Assembly: GCA_015501585.1 (NCBI GenBank)
Contig: JADNRY010000159.1
Span: forward strand, 1-64,000
Reading direction: 5' to 3'
DNA: 64,000 nt
Source of the DNA: Rhodocollybia butyracea
Lineage: Eukaryota; Basidiomycota; Agaricomycetes; Agaricales; Omphalotaceae
Shown one piece after another: positions 48,154 to 58,972 of the stretch. Below the pieces are notes generated by a model that ran no database searches, had not been told where the DNA came from, and saw only the letters and a list, made by a program, of their open reading frames with translations. Numbering within the stretch: the stretch's first letter is position 1; every line of letters starts with the position of its first letter. The translations under genes and the position numbers were made by a program.

Positions 48154-48819
48154 TTAAACGCCCACGGAACGTACGAATCTCGAACAAACCACCATCACAT
48201 CCACCTTTCTCGCCAAGCGCAGCATCTTCTTCATCTGCGAAACTTCCAATTCACGGCCATACTTTCCTTTTTTAAGCTGCTTGGTATCCGCCATATCCCA
48301 AACTACCCGAAAGTCGGACACAGCTTCGAGCAGCTGCTTCTGCCCAACCTCATAAAACTCGCCCATGCGCAGCCCGTTCGGAAACTCCAGCATCTCGAAT
48401 TTATGGCCGTCCCTGCGCATATCGTGACTTTTTTTCCAGATGCCCACTCGGAGAACAGGCGGCTGTGCGACCAGCATTCGATCCAGGGTTGGATTCTCCT
48501 TCAGCAAGACGTCCCGATTAGATGCCAACGCCATTCGCAGGAATTCATGTGGTTTGTAGCCCTCGGCACCAGCTTTGTCATTGTCGAACCATGGCGGGAA
48601 GAGCTCTGCTAGGAACGCATTCTGTATTCGTTCGCCGCCCGTGTTACGCCTGGGCCGCAGGTGTAATGCTTGTTGGATCGAGGGTGAATGGATGATGAGG
48701 TTGTACCAGTCGTGACAGACAAGCTGGGCTGCTAGCAGCAAACTACGAATGTCGACCAGACACAGGATTCTGTCCAGCAGCTCGGGGACCCTGAGGACTG
48801 CGTGAGAGGCAAGGAACAT
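48154..48819 (-). CDS. F-box domain protein, intact copy
   Basis: Single exon, 221 residues from the ATG at 48819, chosen because the paralogue aligns from the same Met; an upstream in-frame ATG at 48915 is possible. The N-terminal part HAVLRVPELLDRILCLVD and the LLLAAQLVCHDWYNLI segment are the F-box-like fold common in mushroom F-box families, followed by an AELFPPWF segment, RMLVAQPPVLRVGIWKKSHD, and a C-terminal FRVVWDMAD segment with a basic LARKVDVMVV end. An F-box binds Skp1 and brings the rest of the protein's target to an SCF ubiquitin ligase; the target is unknown. Two decayed copies lie nearby at 43655-44020 and 46891-47676. Confidence 0.72.
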   Translation of the reverse strand: MFLASHAVLRVPELLDRILCLVDIRSLLLAAQLVCHDWYNLIIHSPSIQQALHLRPRRNTGGERIQNAFLAELFPPWFDNDKAGAEGYKPHEFLRMALASNRDVLLKENPTLDRMLVAQPPVLRVGIWKKSHDMRRDGHKFEMLEFPNGLRMGEFYEVGQKQLLEAVSDFRVVWDMADTKQLKKGKYGRELEVSQMKKMLRLARKVDVMVVCSRFVRSVGV

Positions 48820-49269
48820 CGTAGTCAAATGAAAGGTGTAAATGATCAGGAAAGACACATGATAGAAGGAACGTGTCGATGTTAACGTTGATGTTTGGCT
48901 TCCTACGGTATTCATCTACTGCTTCCATTCCGTCGCTCTACTTATACTATTCATATTCGTCAAAGATTGTCGTGGCCGTGCAAAATAACAGGAACAGGTG
49001 AAACAAACCAGGTCCTATAAGAAACAGGCATCGAAGTTGTATGTTTCTGTCTTTGACATTTAGGAAACAGACAGTTTGTTCGATACTCTATTCACATAAC
49101 TAGGCCGTTGGTTAATGGAACGCTCGGTGATGGCCCCAGAGCTACACGTTGCTGACTGGGAAAGAACGGTTGTCAGTGAGAAATGAATCTCGGTGATTGA
49201 AGGAACGAGAGTACAAATAAAATTACACAGGTGTAGTGACTTGATATGGGAATTGAACTGGTCGTGAGT
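48820..49269. other. Intergenic, no gene recognised
   Basis: Lies between the F-box gene and the first copy of the unrecognised gene family. No motifs were seen. Confidence 0.45.
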
Positions 49270-50905
49270 TTAATCAAAGCGTCGAGCAACGACGCCAAGG
49301 ATAGAGGGATGGACCTGGCCTGTATTTGCGGGCAGCCTCATCAAACCGGTGGCCTTGTCCCACTGAACATCCTCGAACTTGGTCTCAACACGATCATACC
49401 AATAGTCACCAGGTCTAGCAGAAACACGGAACCCGAAAATGTTCATGCGCCCCTTAGTCTTTCTAACCGCTTCGTAAAGGATGTTGATTTCTTCTCGAAT
49501 TTCAGGCGCAAACTCGAGTCTCAGCTCGACGTCGTATCCCACAAGTACAGAGACAACCTTGGCGTACTTGGAAGTGAGGGCCTCTGGTGCCTCCGGAAGA
49601 CGACCCGGGAACAAAGCCTTGATGTTGGGAACATCCCTAGTAGAATTTTTGTTCGTTATCCACCGTCAGAACCAATGATAAAAGATCTCTCACCATTCAC
49701 CAGGTTGAATATCGAATTTCTGAACGCCAAGCATGGCAAGCTGAATAGAGACGCTGTCCTCCCGACCCCTAATCCTTAATGTGCGTGTTTTCCATTGCCA
49801 GGCATTGTAATAAATATCTGCGGAGCAGAATGGGAGGAACCCGCTACCGCCTCCACCATTAACTTCTTTGAAGCCGTAATCCTCCCAGCTCGTAGTTCTT
49901 CCCTGGCTAATATCTATCGTGATGACCTCGTCTCGTGTTGCGCCGTTTCTAGAATCGGTAATCCACGACTGCACCGTACTGGCATATGTTGGGATACTAT
50001 ATGTTGGTACGCGGATCGTTGACTGCTTTACGAGCTCAGATGGAGGATTCGATCTTCTGTTGAGGTACTGAATGACGCCGGTGACTAAATTCTGATCGTT
50101 GACCAAGCCATCCTGGTTATAACTAATGCTCGAGTATTTAGGCAATGTCGCGATAATACTGTCGAGCCACTTACCCCGAGAAGGCAGTGGAACTTTGTGC
50201 ATTCGTAATGTTATCGATGTACGTCGAGAGTGTGGCGGCATCGGGTCCGTAATAAGATTGCATTACTTGCAAGAGCTCAGTTTGCGCGGATCCACGTGTT
50301 CTGTCGGCGTCGGCAAGAAATGGATAGTGTTCAGGAGTCCATTGCCAAAATTTGTGGTTGTAAAAAATCTCTTTGTATCGGTTGAAGCTGTCCTGGGCTT
50401 GCGATAGGACAGTGAAGTAGTTGGCGTTCGCAGCTATGGCCTCGTCCCTGGCCTTGGCCATCTCATCGACGACAGCTTGGGGAGGATTGGATGGCTAGAT
50501 ACGGCAGGCTATCAGGGCGCAGAGTTGCGGAGAAAATATCCATGTTTCACCGGTTTGATCCAATCCATGTAACTGCAGGAAAGAAGATGAGGGAGATGGT
50601 TGAGCAAGTGTTAGAGCGGACTATCCATACCTGCGTAATTGTTGAATGTAGCTTCCAGCCGAAACGCCAGTGTAGATGGGATTGTCAGCGTACAGAAGAG
50701 TGTCGGCGAGCGTGTATATGAGATGGTTGGTTATTTGCGGGGCAGTGAGATCGCCAGCGGCCATCCCACGCCGAGTGACTGGACTGGTGAGGATGCAGAA
50801 GTGCTCGCCAACGTCGATTTGGAATTTAGCTTTTATGGCACTGGCATAAGCACGGGCGAAGATGGCGTCGGATTCTGAAAGAGGCTGCAGCTGGTCGTTG
50901 GACAT
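49270..50905 (-). CDS. Unrecognised five-exon family, copy A
   Basis: About 430 residues in five exons. The N-terminal segment has ESDAIFARAYASAIKAKFQ and DVGEHFCILTSPVT, then SYMDWI in a short exon, then a helical exon with WQWTPEHY and YYGPDAATLSTYID. A beta-rich exon carries STIRVPTYSIPTYASTVQSW, DISQGRTTSWEDYGF and SIQLAMLGVQKFDIQPGEW. The last exon has YAKVVSVLVGYDVELRLEF, FGFRVSA and ILGVVARRFD. There is no signal peptide and no transmembrane segment. The start at 50905 (MSNDQL) is preferred because it matches the start region of the other copies; 50911 is also possible. I do not recognise the family or its function, and no catalytic motif is evident. It is tandem with copy B. Confidence 0.7.
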
Positions 50906-50911
50906 GTCCAT

Positions 50912-51324
50912 GTCGAACAGAAATTCGGGCCGCTACCCAATAAATACGAACAAACACCGTTTTACTTATCACTGATTGTTTTCAAGTTGCATGCTATCCA
51001 TGATTCTCAATTCCGATTACCATTCTTTATTATCTTGTTTGTTGCCATGTGGTGCTATTGTTCAAATCGTAGAATTAACAGTTAATATAGGAAGAAACAG
51101 AGGTCCCTGGCTTGTCCGTTTACCATCACTCTGGAACTGTAAGTTGAGCGTTGAAGCCTTGGTCGAAGCTGAAGCGCTGAAGCTTAAAGTTGAACATAGG
51201 ATCTCCACTGACTTTCTGATGACTGTAACTTAGGAACGACTGAAAAATGAATTCAAAACACAAGATGTACAACTTCATGGACTAAACTACAGAGATGGAA
51301 ATCGATGGTTTATGAATCTAAAGT
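50912..51324. other. Intergenic between copies A and B
   Basis: This contains the upstream flank of copy A and the downstream flank of copy B. No gene is seen. Confidence 0.5.
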
Positions 51325-52946
51325 TCAATCAAAGCGCTGAGCAACGGCGCCAAGGATGGTAGGATAAACCTGGCCTGCAGTCGGGGTCAGGCTCATCGAA
51401 CCTGAGTCCTTGTCCCATTTCACATCGTCGAACTTGGTCTCAACACGGTCTGCCGCACCATTACCAGCTCCAGCAGAAACACGGAACCCGAAAATGCTCA
51501 TACGCCCACCAGTTGATTTAACCTCTTGGTAAATCTTGTCGACTTCTTCCCGAAGTTCAGACGCGAACTCAACTTTCAACTCCACATCATATCCCACAAG
51601 AACGGAGACAACCTTCGCGTATTTGGAACTGAGCACATCTGGTGCATCCGGAAGACGATCTGGGAATAAAGCCTTGATATTGGAGACATCCCTAGTAGAA
51701 TCCATGTGAGTTAATCGAGTCGAATACTGAATCAATGTTGAAAAATCTCACCATTCACCCGGTCGGATATCGAATTTCTGAATGCCTATCATCGCGAGTT
51801 GAATAGAGATGCTGTCCTCCCGCCCACTGGTTGACAATGTGCGTGTCTGCCACTTGTTGTTGGAATAAACGTCCGCGGAGAGGAATGGCCAGAACCCTGC
51901 TTCGCCTCCACCCTGAACGTTCTTGAAGCCGTAATCCTCCCAGCTCGTATTCATTCCCTGGCTGATATCTATCGTGACGACCTGGTCTCTTGTCGCGCCA
52001 TTACCTGCAGCAGTGATCCACGCCTGCACAGTGCTGATGTATGTTTGGATACTATATGCTGGTACGCGGATGGTTGACTGAGTGATGGGCTGCTCTGGAG
52101 ACTTTACTCCGCTATTGGCGTATCTAATAGCATTGGCAATTAAATCCTGGTCATCGAGCAAGCCATGCTGGTTAAAGCTAATGCTCGGGTTATTTAATAT
52201 ACGGTTGCAATGATAATGTAGAGAGACTTACCCCGGCAAAGGTGTGGCACTATGCGCATTCGTAATGCTATTCATGTACCCTGAGATAGTGGCCGCGTCA
52301 GGACCATAGTAAGCTTGCATCGCCTGATAGAGTTCAGTTTGAACGGCTTTGTATGTTCTATCAGCGGCGGTAAGAGGTGGATAATAGCTAGCGGCCCATT
52401 GCCAAAAGTTCATATTGGGGAACAGTTCTTTGACTTGGTTGAATTGTGACTGTGCCTGCGATAGGACCTGGAAGTAGTTGGTGCTCGCAGATGTGGCGGC
52501 GTCCCTGGCCCTGTTCATCCTGTCAACCGCAGCTTGGGAAGGGCTGCCTTTCTGAATGAGGCTATCAGATGGCAGAGTCAACGAGAAAATATTCACGACT
52601 CACCGTTTTGATCCAGTCCATGTAGCTTGAAAGGAGCGAGTGAGGAAGCGTCGGGCCAAAAAGTGAAAGGTCCGTACCTGCGCAATTGACTAATGTAGCT
52701 TCCCGCTGAACCGCCGGTGTAGCTGGGGTTGTCAGAGTACTGAAGAGCGTCGGCAAACTTGTAGATGAGATAGTTGGTCATCTGTGGGTAAATGAGATCG
52801 CCAGCGGCCATCCCGCCCTGAGTAACTGGGCTAGTGAGGATGCAGTTATGCTCGCCAACATCGAGCTGGAATTTATCTTTGATGGCACTAGCATAAGCAC
52901 GAGCAAAGATGGCGTCGGTGTCTGAAATAGGCTGGTCGTCGGACAT
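51325..52946 (-). CDS. Unrecognised five-exon family, copy B
   Basis: The exon structure is the same as copy A and all exons are open. Signatures include SDTDAIFARAYASAIKDKFQ, GEHNCILTSPVTQGG, SYMDWI, WQWAASYYPPL, AYYGPDAATISGYM, TIRVPAYSIQTYISTVQAW and DISQGMNTSWEDYGF. It then has SIQLAMIGIQKFDIRPGEW, VSVLVGYDVELKVEFASEL, FGFRVSAGAG and ILGAVAQRFD. A TATA-like TATATAAA (minus strand, 53013-53020) lies about 67 bases before the ATG. No signal peptide is present, so the product is probably intracellular. The function is unknown and I do not attempt to assign it. Confidence 0.72.
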
Positions 52947-53012
52947 GTTGAGTGAGAACGATAAACTGCAAAGTAGTGGAGTACTTGAGCAAGTGTGGTA
53001 GAGACAGTGGCC

Positions 53013-53020
53013 TTTATATA
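53013..53020 (-). promoter_or_regulatory. TATA box of family copy B
   Basis: TATATAAA on the minus strand, about 67-74 bases before the ATG at 52946. Copy C has two TATAAA boxes at a comparable distance (57258-57263 and 57272-57277). Confidence 0.5.
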
Positions 53021-56000
53021 CCTCTCATATTTAGTTAACAGGCAAGAAGCACGCCGGCATATTGGACTTGGAACGTCCAATGCGTACCGACCGCCGGACT
53101 CATTGTAATCTCTGTGCAGGACGAATGGTGAACCCGTGAAAGCGTAAAAAATGCTGTATCATTCTAGACACGGGCCCATTTTGCTCCCTGTTCGCTCCCC
53201 ATGTTCGGCTGAATTTGGTATAACAATCGATTTTCGATAACTTCTTAAAGCGGTAATAAAACTTCCGTTCCTTTGAATCTGAAGAACATCCCAACACGCT
53301 TGGAAAGCATCAATGACACTCCTACTAGTTCTGGGTACATTAATAAATGAGGTCAGAATAGCGGGAGTGTTGTTACGACCTTCAAACAACACACCAAGCA
53401 CGCAAATTACATGTTTCTCGCGTAAATGGAAGGAGGAAAAGGAAGATTTTATTATGCGGCCTTGGAATGAAAACCCCAGATTCTGCCCGCCTCAAAATCA
53501 AACTCCGAAAATGGAACCTTATGTTCACAAGCTTGGCGGAGAGCCCGAGTCAGAACAGCCATCGTGTCCAACTGTTTTGCCCATGCATACTTGAAAGTTG
53601 AGATTATATAGATAAACACGAACGACATGTATATACAATCATGGCTGTAGACTGCTTGAAAGCCGTTTAGTCTCGAGAATATTCCCTTCACCCAAGGAGT
53701 CACCCAAATTGCCACCAAGGGTCTTCGGCTGCTGTGATGAAGAAGTAAATTACAGCGCTCAGAATGACCTGAAGCCTCCGAATAACGCCTTAATTTGTTC
53801 CAAGAATGACAAGGCAGCCGCTGCAATGAGGCAGTTTCGACTGCTTTGGCTAACATTCCTGCTGATTTAGAGCGGTGGAACCTTCCTTCGGTTCTTGTAA
53901 TATTCCGAAGGCGTTACCGAATACCGCCCTATAATTCGCTCCTAAGGTAAGCGAATACACAAGCATAGGCATAAGGAGTGCGGTAGGCATGAGTGGGTGT
54001 ACGTATCGGCATAAAAACGGCGGTGCAGATATACGTACTTATTCAAGTAAAGTCAGCTGGTGCCCGAGCGGATACTTAACCGGTAACCACTAAAGACTCT
54101 TGAGATCCCGTTTGATTATTTAATGGCACACGACGGACGGATCGATAATTCGGCGTCATCAGATAAAAAGATTCAAAACCAATAACCAGTCGCTCGCCCG
54201 TTTGCCGCGGCTAGGACGCCTGTGAGGGCCCAGACAATATGGACAGGACTTTCCGCAATGCGGAGGAGAGTAAAATTTTCAAAACTTTTAGTGATTAGTA
54301 GTTAGGGTGACAGTTAACTTGTAATTTAACTTCCATCTTCCATTAACTCAACTGTCGGAGTCTTTGCTGGGGAGTTAGTGGAGTCGATAGGATGTTCTTC
54401 GCTTCCAAGTAGTCAAATAGGGAGCACACGTCTTCCCTTAGTACACAATAGTTGCTCTTGTAAAAGGGAATTATCATTTATGACAGAGAAAAATATATTT
54501 TCGCTCGCACGCCACGGGCAACGAACTTACGAGGACGACTCTTACGCCGGCATATCATTACACAACGACAGGACATATTCATTTACTTACCTTCGAGGAT
54601 AGTTCCCGTGAGGTTAATTCGTGTTTAAATTGGGTCAGAGCACTTGTTTGAATATACGCACAGCAACATGTAAGTAGCGGTGAAAGTTTGTCCAAACCCA
54701 TCGCACAAACTCGGTAAAAAATCACAAAAGAATGGGACAACAAAGCGAGGGAGTCTTGCTGACCATGTAAACGAGACAGTGCTGAATCATTTCTATGATA
54801 TTTTCCGGCGAAAATTGCCACTGCCACGAATATATCGCTGGAACGAGGAATATGAGCGACTATAAGAGCTCGGACCGTTCATGACTTCAGGGAAGGTGAT
54901 ATATGAACCTACCGGAGTCAGAACCTCTGGGTTTTGAAAGCATGACGTGCGTGAAGATGCGCTGTTACTAGATTTTGACAAGTTTGACAAGTCAAAAATC
55001 GTTGGGAGTGGCTCTGTTGGGTTACTTATGACCTCTAGTGACTTTGCATTGTGTAGCGAACGTACCTGTTTGTGACACTAGGCAGCAACCAGGTCTGGAA
55101 CGGCCTTTGCCGTTATACGATGTAAGACTCGAATCTGCGTTTTTCCGAAATTTTTGTCGTTTTATTCTTGTAATCGCGCATCAGATTCAGGGAGATTGTA
55201 AGATCAGTAGGTGGAGCGCTATCGTTCTGAAGTCTAGGAATCCCATAAGCCTGATGTCAGATGCGGCAGAATAGTGGCTCTAAAAGACATGAGGTGCTCG
55301 TCGTTGAGCTCGAGAGAGAAAAAAACACATCACTACTAGTCGCGCAGCTATATTCATCCCAAGAACTCATCATCCCTTCTGTGATCTTGCGGTGGTGGAA
55401 CCGAATTGCTCATAGCTTTACAATGGCAAATGATATCGCAAATCTGAGTATATAGATCGATCCCTAGTACTTTAAAATGCTTTTCTGTATTCGTGAAGAT
55501 TTTGGAACACTTGGCGACGAATATTTTGGTGATGGTGGCATGTGGTAATGAAAATAGCGATTACGAGGAGAGTGATGACTTGACGAAATCCATTGATGCT
55601 TGGAAATAACGAAGGTCGTTTCCCAGCGTCTGAGATAGAGCTTGGAAATGGCGGAGAGGCGGGTTCATTGACGGAAGTGTACGGATATGATGAGTGTATG
55701 GATACGGTGAGGGCTGAGAGGGTTACGAGATGGAGAAGGAAAGTGCGGTGTTAGATTAAAGTTGGAGAACGATGTCTTAAAGAAGGATGGGACTGTTGTT
55801 CTCCTTCGGGTCTTCAGTACTTCAGTACTTCAGTTTCGATCTGTCTCCGTTTTCGTAAATAGACCAGCTGCAGTATACCAAGCTTCGGAATTGAGATGAG
55901 TATTTGGTGTTGAAATGAGTAGTGATGCATATGCATCAACGCCAGCGTTCAGAACGTTCAACGCCGAGAGCGAAACATGTCGCGTTTCGATTTCGACATG

Positions 56001-57257
56001 AGAGTGCCTGTAAATCATGGCTGACTCTGCCCGACGGATGATATCTCCCTCTCTGCGTCCTTTTTTTTATGCCTCTCTTCGACTTCTTTCTCTTTTGTGC
56101 TCTTCTTTGCTGCTTCTTCCACTGCCTCTTCTCTACCCAATGCCGAAGTAAGGACCCGAGCGCGCGCTGGGAAGCGTTTAGAACCTTTTTTCTTGTATGT
56201 AACCAGACTTTGAATTTGAGGATTGCAACCTCTTGGCTAGCAAAAATAGCATGAACAACTGCCGAGTCACGGTGATATTCAGCTTGTGCGAGCTGCCACC
56301 GTAGCTCTGCTGAGCTTGTAAATCTGTAACTGTGAATGGGCTGAACGTGCGCGTGAGCAATAACTAGGGCTAGAGGATACAGACTCGGAGGAGGAAGAGG
56401 CAGTTGGTGTGATTGAATTCGTGGATTCCTGGTGTCTTGTTTGCACTCGTGTTAACGGTGTGGAAGTCAGATGGACGAAGAAGACAGTTGTTGTAAGCGC
56501 AAAGTGGGCGGTGAAGAAGATAGTAAAGATTGGTGTTGCCGTATGCGTGAGCGCTCCTTCATGACTATACACTACAGTGACACTGTACAGTAGCCTGGCT
56601 AGCCGTCTTGTAGTTAGCGAAGATAAGTCGTTCGCTAATAAATGTACAGGAGAAGAGTTCGAGTGGTCAGGTGACCTGTGACTTGTCATGTCATCCATCA
56701 CTTTCGTCAGCTCTCTCTCTCTTGAGCCTGTTCTCCTTTTCGTGTATTTACTCCTCTCCTTGCGAAAACTGCATAATCGGAAGACGTGTCTGGTGCACGC
56801 GATATACGTCTCAGAAAACTTACCGGCAGTGCGTACAACTGAAGTTGTGATATCGGGATGCGGGCCGCTCGAACTTTGTCTGGACAAGCTCGATTTCGGT
56901 CTCAAGCAACACTATGTCGAACAGCTACAGTCATTTGAATCGCGAACAAATCGCGAAAGTCAACTAGTAGCGACTCGGACTCCGGCGTGTCGGATACCAT
57001 CTTAGTTAGTTTGGTTTCCTGATGCGTCGATACTCGTCGATGTGACTAACTCGCAATGCTTCAAGTTCCAGTCATCGAACTGTATCTTGAAATCTGCTGT
57101 CAGCTTGAAGTACGCTATACTGGTGACCTTGTAGGCCTCAAATACGCTATTGTGTGACCCGAAATCTCAAAGTACGCTATTCAAGGTGCCGAGTATCACT
57201 TCTTCCTGTCTTCCATGGAGCTCGAGAACCTTACAATGCTCTTCTGAAGAGGCGCAC
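53021..57257. other. Gene-poor region between family copies B and C
   Basis: About 4.2 kb without a gene I can support. Frames of up to about 210 codons occur (56279-56905, minus), but they are Ser/Thr-rich, lack motifs and have no paralogue. The sequence near 54060 only faintly resembles the start of a tRNA and does not fold as one by eye. Confidence 0.4.
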
Positions 57258-57323
57258 TATAAAGCACGCCATATAAAGCTCTCTACCCGTTAACGTTATG
57301 CTTTGCAAGGAACCCGTCTCACG

Positions 57324-58972
57324 ATGTCTGACATGCCCTCTGACACGGACACGCTCTTCATGCTTGCTTATGCTAGCGCTGTCAAGACCGAATTCCAACT
57401 AGACGTCGGCGAGAATTACTGCATGCTCATTAGTCCAGTCACTCAGCGTGGCATTGCCGCTGGCGATCTCATTGCCCAGAGATAACCAACTATCTCATCT
57501 ACAAGTTTGCCGATGCTCTTCAGTACTCCGACAATCCCAGCTACACTGGCGGTTCCGCTGGAAGCTACATTCAGCAATTACACAGGTACATACTTTGAGC
57601 TTCGAGCTTCAAGTCTGACCCTTACTCACCTTTTCTTTCCAGCTACATCGATTGGGTTGATTTGGTGAGACACGAATGCTTTTTCGATTTAATCGGACCT
57701 AATAGTTATCTAGAAACGCGACCCCTCCCCACAGGCTACCAACATTGTCCAAGGACTGGCTGATACCCTCACCCTGGCGAACAATCAGTACTGGAGTGTC
57801 ATAGAAGACGGGTTGAATATATTCAACAAATTCAAAGAGTTGTATCCCGGTCAGGATTTTTGGCAGTGGGCCCACACCGCCTATGTCCCCATCGGCGCTG
57901 CTCACAAGGTACTCAAATTCGCCCAAACCAGACTCTACCAAGCAATGCAAAATTACTACGGCCCAGATTACGGCTTGTTCTCAACCTACATGGACAGAAT
58001 CACGAATGCACAAAGCTCCAACGCCTTGCCAGGGTAAGTGCTTTGACTCAGACGATGTCATTGAGACCTCATTTGATAGCCCGAGCCTTTAGCTATAACC
58101 AGGATGGAATAGCTGATGATAACCTCATTGAGGGAGCGATTGAGTCCGCCAATGGAAGGCAGGTATTTCCAGAGCCCACGCAATCAACCATCCGCGTGCC
58201 AATGTATTCCATCGCATCTTATACCAACACGGTGCAGGCGTGGATAACCGCGTCTGAACAAGGTGCTACGCGAGACAAAATCATCGCGACAGATATCGAG
58301 CAGGCACGGAAGGTGGATTGGACACATTTTGGTTTCCCCCAGGTTCACCCCACACTTCGAGGCTCCGCTCCGGCTTGGCGATTTTTCTCGGCAGAGGTTA
58401 ACACCACCGACGGCCAGAGTAATTCGCGCACGTTGGATATCGATGGTCTAGAGAACTACGTTTCCCTTCAGCTTGCCATGATGGGTGCGGCAAAATTTGA
58501 TATCCAACCGGCGAATGGTGAGATCTTCGAGTACTGTGATTTCCACGCCGATAACAAACATATACTCCACTAGGGATATCCCAGACGTTAGGACTTTGTT
58601 TCCCGATCGTCTTCCTAATGCGCCGGCTATCCTCAGCCCCAATTTTGCGAAAGTTGTCTCTGTCTTGTTGGATATGACGTTGAGTTAACAGTCAAATTCG
58701 GATCTGAAATCAAAGACAAGGTTGACCAGATTATTAACGAGGTCAGAACAACGGGTGGGAGTATGAGCATCTTCGGATTTCATGTTGCTGTCAATGGTAG
58801 CGGCGCAGGTGCTGGTGGTGGAGCTGTTGGTAACTCGACAAAACGCGTTGACGCGAAATTTGAGGACATCCAGTGGGACAATGAGACGGGTTCGTTGAGG
58901 CTTCCCCCAACCAAAGGCCAGGTTTATCCCACTATCCTTGCCGTCATTGCCCAGCGCTTCCAAGCTGGTTAA
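57324..58972 (+). pseudogene. Unrecognised five-exon family, copy C, with two frameshifts
   Basis: Exon order is as in copies A and B, but on the opposite strand. The N-terminal exon opens MSDMPSDTDTLFMLAYASAV, then breaks: about one base is missing near 57475-57482, giving a stop at 57483-57485. Another single-base loss lies near 58668-58672, just after the segment equivalent to AKVVSVL. In between, the helical exon (about 57813-58034), the WITASEQGATRD segment and SLQLAMMGAAKFDIQ remain readable. The end at 58970-58972 corresponds to the normal stop. The promoter still has TATAAA at 57258-57263 and 57272-57277. I regard it as a decaying paralogue; sequencing error at either site is not excluded. 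Confidence 0.7.

Noticed and set aside
47935..48612. 225-codon plus-strand open frame
   Set aside because: It runs antisense to the intact F-box gene on the minus strand, which has a paralogue-supported frame, so it is treated as a shadow.
54060..54130. Possible tRNA-like sequence beginning GGTGCCCGAGCGG
   Set aside because: No cloverleaf, anticodon arm or matching acceptor stem can be drawn by eye.
56279..56905. 208-codon minus-strand frame rich in Ser and Thr
   Set aside because: Low-complexity composition, no recognisable domain, no paralogue and no promoter evidence.
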